From Candidatus Gastranaerophilales bacterium (GTDB lineage: Bacteria; Cyanobacteriota; Vampirovibrionia; Gastranaerophilales; Gastranaerophilaceae): a stretch of 33,126 bases of DNA. Made by a program: the position numbers and the translations under genes. Within the stretch, counting starts at the first letter, position 1; each line of letters begins with the position of its first letter. The DNA is taken from NCBI GenBank assembly GCA_944322895.1, contig CALUQL010000015.1, forward strand, positions 1 through 33,126, in the 5' to 3' direction. Under the pieces are notes generated by a model that made no database searches, was not told where the DNA came from, and was given only the letters and a program-made list of their open reading frames with translations. Shown piece by piece: positions 1-6,992 of this stretch.

Positions 1-644
1 TATAATTCTGCAGCATTTTCTTCAAATGCTTCCATAGACTCTGTATAATTTGTTTGTGCATCAGTAACGGCTTGTTCAGCTTCAATTACAGCTTCGTTAT
101 TGTATTTCAGAGCTTGCTTTTCACTTAATTGAGCTAAAGCCTCACTTCTTCCTGCTTCTAATTCTTCTACGGATTCATTACCAGTTATACTAGCAGCCGG
201 AATACTTGAAACAGGTTCTTCTGGACCTGTTAATCCTCCATTCTGGCCTATGGGTGAACCACCTGAACCAGAACCTCCTGCTGAGCCAGAGCCTCCTGCT
301 GATCCGGGTTCTTCTCCTGAATTAGTACCTTCTGTACCTGTTTTAGCTTCCAAACCTTCAATATCATCTAATGACACTGTTTCATCATCACCATCAAAAC
401 CAGATATGGCTTCCCAAGCATCTAAATATTCATTTTCTATTGAAGACATTTGTACATCACTATAAGCATTTGCAACAGCTAAAGCAAATGCTGATGTATC
501 TACAGTTCCATCTTCATTTTTTTCTAAATCTTTAAAAATAGAAGCAACTTCACTGCTTGTAACAGTTTTATTAATTCCCAAGTCTTTAAGATATTTATTT
601 ATAAAATCTATACCTTGGTTGAGATTAACATTATTACCAGTCAT
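1..644 (-). CDS. C39-like peptidase paralogue, N-terminal part (cut by window edge)
   Basis: This is the 5' portion of a gene that continues beyond position 1. ATG at 642-644 is preceded by AAGGAG seven bases upstream. About 214 codons are visible. They give an N-terminal helical domain with acidic EF-hand-like loops (KNEDGTVD near residue 37 and GFDGDDE near residue 79), a Gly/Ser/Pro-rich linker, then the start of an Ala/Glu/Gln-rich coiled coil. It is a close paralogue of the complete gene at 4871-6703: the coiled-coil DNA (1-200 here) differs from 6036-6235 at only a handful of positions, whereas the linker differs widely. By analogy the missing C-terminus should hold a C39-like cysteine peptidase domain, but that part is not in the window. 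No signal peptide is apparent. It lies downstream of the glutamate synthase operon and probably has its own promoter at 719-747. Confidence 0.85.
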   Translation of the reverse strand, partial: MTGNNVNLNQGIDFINKYLKDLGINKTVTSSEVASIFKDLEKNEDGTVDTSAFALAVANAYSDVQMSSIENEYLDAWEAISGFDGDDETVSLDDIEGLEAKTGTEGTNSGEEPGSAGGSGSAGGSGSGGSPIGQNGGLTGPEEPVSSIPAASITGNESVEELEAGRSEALAQLSEKQALKYNNEAVIEAEQAVTDAQTNYTESMEAFEENAAEL

Positions 645-718
645 TATTTGCTCCTTTTTCCATACATATAATTGATTTGTCGGTTTTTTTTTATTTTTCT
701 TTAGAAAATGGAACAAAT

Positions 719-747
719 ATAGTATGTTTATTTACAAAAATTTACAA
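719..747 (-). promoter_or_regulatory. Putative sigma-70 promoter for the left-edge peptidase gene
   Basis: Read on the minus strand, TTGTAA (742-747) and TACTAT (719-724) are separated by 17 bases. The expected start leaves a leader of roughly 65-70 nt containing the AAGGAG site before the ATG at 644. The -35 box lies just past the stop codon of the upstream glutamate synthase gene (750). In AT-rich DNA such matches arise by chance, so this is tentative. Confidence 0.35.
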
Positions 748-749
748 AC

Positions 750-1826
750 TTAAGTAATTTCTTTACGATTGGAAATCATTTCCCAACAATTTTTCGGACA
801 AACGGCAGAACAAATACTACAGCCAATACATTTATCTTTATCAGATTTGTATAAATTATCTTCTATTGTAATAGCTGATTGAGGACAATTATTTAAGCAA
901 ATTTTGCAATTAATGCAGTTTTGTCCATTCCATTTTGGAATTCGAACTCGTCCATTGCCATTTGCAGGCAAATCATAAACTACAAAATCTTCTTGTATAA
1001 AATCACCAAAAATACCACCATTGACCCAATGTTCTTTTCTAAAATCAGAAACGGCTATCTTATTTTTTCTTTGAGCAGAATCAATTGGAATTATTTTTCT
1101 CCAATCAGTCCAATTCGTTAGTTCAGAATATAAAGCATCCTTTTTTATATCTTTTAAAAATTCAATCATACCTGCAGATAAAAATTGTATATCTTCATCA
1201 TTTAAAGGATTTAAACAAACACAATCTGAAATTTCAGAAACAGGTCCTCTAACATATATTGTTCCGCCAACCATTCCGACACAGGATCGACTTCCTAATA
1301 CGGATTCTAATCCGTCACATTCGTATCCACAAACAACTGCGATTCCACCACCCATAAATTCAAAACCAAAAGAACCTGCGTTTTTTAATACCCAGAATTC
1401 AGGAAGTTCAAACTTAGGGTCGTGTTTCATCAGAGCCCCACTTCTTGTTCCGACTCGCCCTGATACAAAAATTTTACCACCTGCTGCACAATGTGCTGCT
1501 GTATCCCCACAATCTCCATTTATAATAATTTTAGCACCTGAATTAAGCCAACCTACATCAGCTGGAGCTGAACCATCCACAATAATTCTTGTTCCCGGAA
1601 GGGCCATTGCACCAACTCTTTGTCCCGGGTTTTTTACATTAAAAATTAGTTCTTTATCTCTATTTTTCGCCCATGAAGATCCGCCAATATTGTGTTGTCC
1701 ACAGGCATTGATATCAAAATTTGTATATCCTTCATCAATTTTTTTTGTTATTAATTGAAGAAGATCTTGTGTAGACATTCTCTTATTATTATTTAATGTT
1801 TCAATTGTACATACTTCTCTTTTCAT
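750..1826 (-). CDS. Glutamate synthase domain-3 (GXGXG) subunit with C-terminal 2x[4Fe-4S] ferredoxin
   Basis: 358 residues. The body is the right-handed beta-helix GXGXG domain of glutamate synthase (COG0070 type). It is recognised by Gly-rich turns such as ALPGTRIIVDG, GAKIIINGDCGDTAAH and GGTIYVRGPV between about residues 45 and 200. In glutamate synthase this domain has a structural role beside the FMN domain. The last 55 residues form a bacterial-type ferredoxin with two CxxCxxCxxxCP motifs (C304/307/310/314 and C333/336/339/343), so the protein should carry two [4Fe-4S] clusters. It is the last gene of the split glutamate synthase operon, 16 nt after the FMN-domain gene, with GGAAG before its ATG. 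The stand-alone GXGXG subunit is the archaeal-type arrangement. The ferredoxin tail suggests electron delivery by ferredoxin rather than NAD(P)H, which is inference. Confidence 0.9.
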   Translation of the reverse strand: MKREVCTIETLNNNKRMSTQDLLQLITKKIDEGYTNFDINACGQHNIGGSSWAKNRDKELIFNVKNPGQRVGAMALPGTRIIVDGSAPADVGWLNSGAKIIINGDCGDTAAHCAAGGKIFVSGRVGTRSGALMKHDPKFELPEFWVLKNAGSFGFEFMGGGIAVVCGYECDGLESVLGSRSCVGMVGGTIYVRGPVSEISDCVCLNPLNDEDIQFLSAGMIEFLKDIKKDALYSELTNWTDWRKIIPIDSAQRKNKIAVSDFRKEHWVNGGIFGDFIQEDFVVYDLPANGNGRVRIPKWNGQNCINCKICLNNCPQSAITIEDNLYKSDKDKCIGCSICSAVCPKNCWEMISNRKEIT

Positions 1827-1842
1827 TTTCTTCTTCCATTAA

Positions 1843-3471
1843 TTAACAAACATATTGTATATCGAGTCTATCTGCGACATTTTTATCAACAGTAATTAAC
1901 GCGTCAGAGCGTCCTATTGGCAGTGTAGAGTTTCCTATAGGTCCCATAAGCTTTTTTAACTCCATATCTGTTGCTATAAAATAATTAACGATATTTTGAG
2001 CAGCAACATCAATATCAAGTCTTTTAGTTAAACATACATCTTGGGTCGCTAAACCTGCAGGACATAAACCTGTATTACAAGCATTACATTTTCCTTCATC
2101 GTTACCTACACAACCTGCGATTTCGAGAAGAAGTCGACCTGTAAAAACACCATTTGCCCCTAGACATATAAGTTTAAATGCATCAGCGGCAAAACTTCCT
2201 GTTTGTCCTAAGCCTCCACCTGCAAACAACGGAATTTCACCTTGTCTGCCTTGATGAACTGCCGCCAAATAACAATCTCTTAGCTTTGAGGTAATAGGAT
2301 GACCTGTATGATTTAAAGAAATTTCATGTGCGGCACCAGTTCCACCAGCAAGACCATCTAAGAAAAATCCACCGACAATATTATATGGATCTCTAAGTAA
2401 ATTATTATATACGGAAACACTTGTAACAGAGGCTGCAACTTTTATAGCTACAGGTACCCTAAAATTGAATGCAGCATTCATTGATAAAAACATTTTTTGT
2501 ACAGATTCTTCAATAGAATATAAACCTTGATGAGTTGGAGGACTTAATAAATCAGCACGTGGAACACCACGTATTTCTTGCACATATCTTGCAACTTTAC
2601 TTGCCATCAATAAACCACCATCACCAGGCTTTGCACCTTGACCGATTTTTATTAAAATACCCGCAGGATCTTCTACCATATCAGGCATTGCTTGAATGAT
2701 TCTATTCCAACCAAAATGCCCTGAAGCTATCTGTAAAATCATGTATTTAACATATTTTGATTTTAGTAATCTGGCAGGTATACCACCTTCACCTGTACAC
2801 ATTCTTACAGGAAGACCCATAACTTCATTAAGGTATGCAGTTGCAATTGCCATTGCTTCCCACATTCTCCAAGATATAGCTCCAATTGACATATCCCCCA
2901 TGAGAATAGGATAAATCCATCTGTTAGGAGGTAATTTTTCAGAGACTTGCATTTTACCTTGTTCCATATGTAAATCTAACTTATCAGCAGAAAGAACTCT
3001 CCCAAATGGTGTTCTCAATTCAAATTTATGACGAGCAGCATCTAAAGAAGGGTCTGTCATTTGTGATATTCTGCCTATTTTTATTTTATCAAGTGTACGA
3101 CCTTCTGTATTTAAGTTTGAACGACCGCCTTTTTTTAATGAATCTGCTTTTGCAGCTCTATATCTAACCGAATATCTGTCATTTGTATTCCTGATTGCTT
3201 TTATTGCACCGTTTGGGCATACCCTTGAACACAGACCACAACCTCTGCAGTGATTTTCAAAAGATATATTTTGTTTAATTACTAATATTTTTTCAAAAGA
3301 TGGTTTTTGTAGACCGCCTGACAATTTTCTTCTTTTCTCTAATACCGGCTTTATTGCACCAAAAGAACATACAGCACTACATTTTCCACATTGAATACAC
3401 TTAGACTCATCATATTCTATTATCCAAGGTAAATCATCCTGATGTAATTCATTTATACTTATTGTTGCCAT
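1843..3471 (-). CDS. gltB: Glutamate synthase FMN/iron-sulfur (central) subunit with N-terminal ferredoxin domain
   Basis: 542 residues. This is the FMN-binding synthase domain (COG0069), which converts 2-oxoglutarate plus ammonia from the amidotransferase subunit into glutamate. Two [4Fe-4S] motifs lie at the N-terminus (C25/28/31/35 and C75/78/81/85). The barrel shows the family motifs GQGAKPGDGGLL and GGFFLDGLAGGTGAAHE, and a cysteine cluster, GKCNACNTGLCPAGL, matching the 3Fe-4S site of glutamate synthases. It overlaps the upstream amidotransferase gene by 13 nt, and its SD (GGTGG) lies inside that gene's end, so the two are probably translationally coupled. The length fits archaeal-type split glutamate synthases, not the roughly 1500-residue fused bacterial or cyanobacterial enzyme. 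No FAD/NAD(P)H small subunit is encoded nearby. Confidence 0.95.
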   Translation of the reverse strand: MATISINELHQDDLPWIIEYDESKCIQCGKCSAVCSFGAIKPVLEKRRKLSGGLQKPSFEKILVIKQNISFENHCRGCGLCSRVCPNGAIKAIRNTNDRYSVRYRAAKADSLKKGGRSNLNTEGRTLDKIKIGRISQMTDPSLDAARHKFELRTPFGRVLSADKLDLHMEQGKMQVSEKLPPNRWIYPILMGDMSIGAISWRMWEAMAIATAYLNEVMGLPVRMCTGEGGIPARLLKSKYVKYMILQIASGHFGWNRIIQAMPDMVEDPAGILIKIGQGAKPGDGGLLMASKVARYVQEIRGVPRADLLSPPTHQGLYSIEESVQKMFLSMNAAFNFRVPVAIKVAASVTSVSVYNNLLRDPYNIVGGFFLDGLAGGTGAAHEISLNHTGHPITSKLRDCYLAAVHQGRQGEIPLFAGGGLGQTGSFAADAFKLICLGANGVFTGRLLLEIAGCVGNDEGKCNACNTGLCPAGLATQDVCLTKRLDIDVAAQNIVNYFIATDMELKKLMGPIGNSTLPIGRSDALITVDKNVADRLDIQYVC

Positions 3472-4565
3472 CTTTCCACCGTTAAGTCATTTTTTATAAT
3501 TATCGTTTCTTTCTCATTCGGATATATGTCTTTTGTAATATCTCTGTTTGGAAGAACATCATTAATTCCGTTAACCTCAGAAGTCATAATTACTGTATCA
3601 TTATCCCTGCCGATAACAACAGGTCTTAATTTCTTTGAATCACAAACACATAGCATTTCACTATTTGGTAAAACTCCTAGTATTGTATTTGGTCCGTTTA
3701 TTTCCAAATGAGAAAGTGAGGCTTTTATTCTTAATAATATATCTTTATCCTGTCTATTTTCTATCTCTTCATACGTTAATGGTGTTATTGTGTGTTTGTA
3801 ATACTGAATAGGCCATTTTAAAATTTTATTAGTATAATGTAGCGTATATAAGAAACATTGTGAATCGGACTCGAAACCGATGTAGCCTTTATACAAAGAT
3901 TGCTGATAATCTCTATTTTTCTCAAAAAAAGTATTTTCGCCATTTGCTAATACAGTATATCCATCTAAAAAGAATGGATGAGCTGCATACCTTACAATAT
4001 CATAATTAGTATTCTGACGGCATTGTGCGGTAATTACTTTCGCACATAATTCCTCATTTTCATCCCACAATCCAAAGTATGTTCCTATATCATTGGGACT
4101 TCCTATCTCTTTCAATGTTAATACATCCGGCCAAAAAGAATAGACATAACCTAAATTATTTTTTTCTAATTCTTTTCTTAACTGTAGTGAAGTATCAACT
4201 AAAAGTTCTTCTTTTTCTTCTTGAGTTGCATATTTATGGCTTTTTGGATATTGAAATGCTTCAAAAATATAGTTCGGCATTGGCTCAATTTTTAAACCTT
4301 TTTGGTTATTTATATCTGGAGCCCATTGTAATACACGAGTAAAACCTAATTCATGTAATATGTCTTCAGCTTTTCTTGTACCTTCAACTGTTGCAGCCAT
4401 AGATAAAATTGGTAGATTTTTATATGCTGAAAAAATACCGCCTAAATCTTGCATAACAAATGCAAACCCCGAATTATCGTGTCCTTTTTGTTGTGAACGC
4501 ATTAATTTTAAGGCTATCGACGGGTGTAAATATTTTTTAGATTTTATTGCACCAATTCTACACAT
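3459..4565 (-). CDS. Glutamate synthase glutaminase subunit (class II amidotransferase, GltB domain 1)
   Basis: 368 residues. It begins MCRIGAI, so Met removal exposes Cys2 as the N-terminal nucleophile of class II (Ntn) glutamine amidotransferases. This fixes the start codon. Other family features are the KGHDNSGFAF segment, the LANGENTF oxyanion/Asn region (near residue 206) and GFESDSQCF (near residue 230). Its role is to hydrolyse glutamine and pass ammonia to the FMN subunit encoded next. It is the first gene of a three-gene minus-strand operon (glutaminase, FMN domain, GXGXG domain). No Shine-Dalgarno precedes the ATG. A strong promoter lies so close (-10 box 9 nt upstream) that the mRNA should be leaderless or nearly so. 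Confidence 0.92.
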   Translation of the reverse strand: MCRIGAIKSKKYLHPSIALKLMRSQQKGHDNSGFAFVMQDLGGIFSAYKNLPILSMAATVEGTRKAEDILHELGFTRVLQWAPDINNQKGLKIEPMPNYIFEAFQYPKSHKYATQEEKEELLVDTSLQLRKELEKNNLGYVYSFWPDVLTLKEIGSPNDIGTYFGLWDENEELCAKVITAQCRQNTNYDIVRYAAHPFFLDGYTVLANGENTFFEKNRDYQQSLYKGYIGFESDSQCFLYTLHYTNKILKWPIQYYKHTITPLTYEEIENRQDKDILLRIKASLSHLEINGPNTILGVLPNSEMLCVCDSKKLRPVVIGRDNDTVIMTSEVNGINDVLPNRDITKDIYPNEKETIIIKNDLTVERWQQ

Positions 4566-4574
4566 TCCAGAGTT

Positions 4575-4604
4575 ATTTTATTCCTGATAACAGAATAATG
4601 TCAA
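4575..4604 (-). promoter_or_regulatory. Sigma-70 promoter of the glutamate synthase operon, near-leaderless
   Basis: On the minus strand, a perfect TTGACA (4599-4604) is followed after 18 bases by TAAAAT (4575-4580). Only 9 bases separate the -10 box from the ATG at 4565, so transcription should begin within about 0-4 nt of the start codon. No purine-rich SD is present. The start codon cannot move downstream because Cys2 of the product is the expected catalytic residue. Confidence 0.7.
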
Positions 4605-4680
4605 CAATTTGAGAAAATTTTAATTTTTTTTTACAAAAAAGGCAATTTTATTTTGAAGAAATACTTTATATAAGAGTAGA

Positions 4681-4865
4681 CAGTTCAACGAAAGGAGAAA
4701 ATAGTCTTAGTCTCAAAAAAACACAAAGAGGCAATGCTAAGAGAAACAAAATAAATTAAAATCAGCCATTTTAGGCAAAATGATTAAAAAACAATTTTTT
4801 TACTCTCTCTCTTAATATCCTCGTGTTTATTTGATGTTTGCACACTCTGCAAACATTTTTTTTTT
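4681..4865 (+). ncRNA. Candidate structured small RNA ending in an intrinsic terminator
   Basis: The intergenic region 4566-4870 has no protein gene that I can support. On the plus strand it holds a long-range imperfect stem: AAACAC (4719-4724) pairs with GTGTTT (4823-4828), GAGG (4728-4731) with CCTC (4819-4822), and TAAGAGA (4738-4744) with TCTCTTA (4808-4814). A small apical hairpin CATTTT/AAAATG lies near 4768-4783. The region ends in the terminator at 4834-4865. A weak -10-like TATAAG at about 4669 would give a transcript near 185 nt. An SD-like AAAGGAG (4691-4697) has no ATG, GTG or TTG at usable spacing, so it is not a coding start. No convincing -35 was found. The length and irregular stem recall 6S-like RNAs, but that identity is unproven. 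Confidence 0.35.
4834..4865 (+). terminator. Plus-strand intrinsic terminator without an upstream plus-strand gene
   Basis: ATGTTTGC (4834-4841), a 7-nt loop, and GCAAACAT (4849-4856) form an 8-bp stem followed by a T run to 4865. The U-tract polarity is plus-strand. For the minus-strand peptidase gene ending at 4871 the same hairpin is preceded by A residues and has no U-tract, so it is a poor terminator in that direction. Confidence 0.6.
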
Positions 4866-4870
4866 GCTTT

Positions 4871-6703
4871 TTATTGATTCGTTTCAACTATATATATACC
4901 AGCTAGCCCATTTGTAATTTGCTCTCTCGTAAATCCGTTTGTGAAACCATCCACCATTGATTGTTTATAATAGTTTTCCAAATTAGGATCGTTTACAATG
5001 TATTTACCGTCATCTGTTTTACCCGCTATTACAATAAAATGACCAGCGTCGGTAAATATTGATGATTGTAGTACTCTTGCTATTACAGGCTTACCTGCAT
5101 CCAAAGCTGCATCAAGATTATTTGTACCATCTCCATTCATATCAGCGCAAGCATTTCCCCAACCTTCATATGTTGTTACATTTAAGCCTAAATTCTTAAT
5201 TCCGGCATGCATTGCAGATGCTGGGTTGTCTCCTCGATAACCATTTGTTAACATGTCTGGAGTTATATTTTCTCCAGTTAAATATGAAGCAATCATTGCT
5301 AAACTTGTAATTCCACAACCGGCACTTCTTATTGTTCCTGTTGCAAATGCATCAGTATAAACGGTTTGGAAATATTGGGGAATATCGGAACGACTGTTAA
5401 AAGAATCAAAGTCATAAAGTTCATATAGCTTTTCGTAGAATTCTTTTGTTTGTGGATCTTCAATGCTGTCAAGGAATTCTTCTAAAGTCATGTCTGATTT
5501 TTTTTCATTTGTTTCTCCAAATTCTTCACCATTTTTTGCTTTATCGATAGCAGAATCGTATGCTGAAACATTTTCTCTTAATTGAGCAATATCAGCATCT
5601 ATTTGTGCAGTTTGTTCAGCTTTAACAATAGATAGATTCGCTTGAGCATCTATATATGCCATAAATGCTTCTTTTGCTGCTTGAGCATATTCATTTTCTT
5701 GCATTTCTTGAGAATTCAAGATTTCAGCTAGCTGAGTGTCTATTTCTACTCCTTCTTCTTCAAAAGAAGTCAAAGTTGCTTCTTCATTTGTTAGTGTAGC
5801 CTGTAAGTCGGCAAGTTTAGCTTCTAAGGCTGCTTTTTCTTGTAAGTAAGTAGCATAATCAGGATTTTCTACTTCTTCACCATTAACAGTTATTGTTTGA
5901 GGTGGTTCATTTAAGGAAGCTAAGTTGCCTTCCACTTCGGATATTTGAGTTTTTACACCATCTACAACAGATTTTTGATCACTTATTGCTTGATCATTTT
6001 GTTCTTTAAGTTCTTGTGTATCAGCAACTTTTTCATATAATTCTGCAGCATTTTCTTCAAATGCTTCCATAGACTCTGTATAATTTGTTTGTGCATCAGT
6101 AACGGCTTGTTCGGCTTCAATTACAGCTTCGTTATTGTATTTCAGAGCTTGCTTTTCACTTAATTGAGCCAAAGCCTCACTTCTTCCTGCTTCCAATTCT
6201 TCTACAGATTCATTACCTGTTATACTTGCAGCCGGAATAGTTGAAACAGGTGTATCTTGATTTAAAACTCCACTATTCTGAGATGAAGGAGTAATACCCG
6301 AGCCTGAATTTCCACTTGTTCCACCTGAACCACCGGAAGAACCTGTGCTTCCTGTTGTTTCTGGAGTTGTACTAGCAGGAGTTGTTTCTTCTGTTTTAAT
6401 ATTGGTTTCTAAATTTTTAATATCATTTTCTGATATAGTTTCATTATCTCCGTCAATACCGGATATAGCTTCCCAAGCCTCCAAGTATTCATCTTCTATA
6501 GATGATATTTCAACATCGCTGTATGCGTTTGCAATAGCTAAAGCAAATACAGAAGTATCTACAGTCCCATCTTCGTTTTTTTCTAAATTTTCGAAAATAG
6601 AAGCAACTTCGCTGCTTGTAACAGTTTTATTAATTCCTAAATCTTTAAGATATTTGTTTATGAAATCTATGCTTTGGTTTAAATTAATATCTTTCCATGA
6701 CAT
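4871..6703 (-). CDS. EF-hand-like, coiled-coil, C39-like cysteine peptidase
   Basis: 610 residues. ATG at 6703 is preceded by AAGGAA at 7-nt spacing. Order of parts: residues 1-100 are helical with acidic EF-hand-like loops (KNEDGTVD, GIDGDNE); 105-160 are a Gly/Ser/Thr/Pro linker; about 165-420 are an Ala/Glu/Gln-rich coiled coil; about 440-610 are a papain-like peptidase of the C39-like type. The likely catalytic residues are C463 (in AGCGITSLAM), H555 (AGHFIVIAG) and D572 (VNDPN). An additional calcium-loop-like DMNGDGTNNLD lies between Cys and His. ALDAGKPVIARV is typical of this family. No Sec signal peptide or transmembrane segment is visible, so how it reaches its target is unknown. 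A second copy begins at 644. Function could be proteolysis of host or bacterial protein, but the substrate is not deducible. Confidence 0.85.
   Translation of the reverse strand: MSWKDINLNQSIDFINKYLKDLGINKTVTSSEVASIFENLEKNEDGTVDTSVFALAIANAYSDVEISSIEDEYLEAWEAISGIDGDNETISENDIKNLETNIKTEETTPASTTPETTGSTGSSGGSGGTSGNSGSGITPSSQNSGVLNQDTPVSTIPAASITGNESVEELEAGRSEALAQLSEKQALKYNNEAVIEAEQAVTDAQTNYTESMEAFEENAAELYEKVADTQELKEQNDQAISDQKSVVDGVKTQISEVEGNLASLNEPPQTITVNGEEVENPDYATYLQEKAALEAKLADLQATLTNEEATLTSFEEEGVEIDTQLAEILNSQEMQENEYAQAAKEAFMAYIDAQANLSIVKAEQTAQIDADIAQLRENVSAYDSAIDKAKNGEEFGETNEKKSDMTLEEFLDSIEDPQTKEFYEKLYELYDFDSFNSRSDIPQYFQTVYTDAFATGTIRSAGCGITSLAMIASYLTGENITPDMLTNGYRGDNPASAMHAGIKNLGLNVTTYEGWGNACADMNGDGTNNLDAALDAGKPVIARVLQSSIFTDAGHFIVIAGKTDDGKYIVNDPNLENYYKQSMVDGFTNGFTREQITNGLAGIYIVETNQ
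6036..6703 (-). repeat. Duplicated segment, paralogous to 1-644
   Basis: Position 6036 aligns with position 1 at the same codon phase. The first 200 bases, in the coiled coil, are nearly identical with only about seven substitutions that I counted. The Gly/Ser linker differs in length and sequence, and the N-terminal domain is again similar. The two copies are in the same orientation and bracket the glutamate synthase operon. Confidence 0.85.
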
Positions 6704-6992
6704 TAATAATTCCTTTTCTTCATAACTAATATTAATATCGGAATAAAATAATAAAGCCTTAATATTTTTTTATATGTAATAGAAGAAAAATATAACATAA
6801 CTTTACAAAAGAGCTTTTATATTGTTGCATATGAAACTTTATTAATTTATTTTAATCAGTTTGGACAGTTAATATTGTAATTTTTGTTAGCATAATTTTT
6901 TTAGTAATTTAAATATAGTGTTAAATTAAGTTTTTTAGTTTTTAAATTTAATTGAAAATAGCAAAAAATTATCTACTTAGTTTTAAAAGATT

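Noticed and set aside
250..465. Pro/Glu-rich plus-strand reading frame
   Set aside because: It is antisense to the Gly/Ser linker and EF-hand-like region of the left-edge peptidase gene, whose own frame has an SD and a full-length paralogue. The repeated Pro-Glu-Pro is just the complement of the Gly/Ser codons.
4691..4758. Possible short peptide after the AAAGGAG site in the intergenic region
   Set aside because: No ATG, GTG or TTG lies at 4-12 nt from the SD-like sequence. The in-frame ATG further on gives only six codons.
6704..6992. Promoters for the divergent peptidase and zincin genes
   Set aside because: Many AT-rich near-matches exist but none pairs a credible -35 and -10 at 16-18 bp, so I list none.
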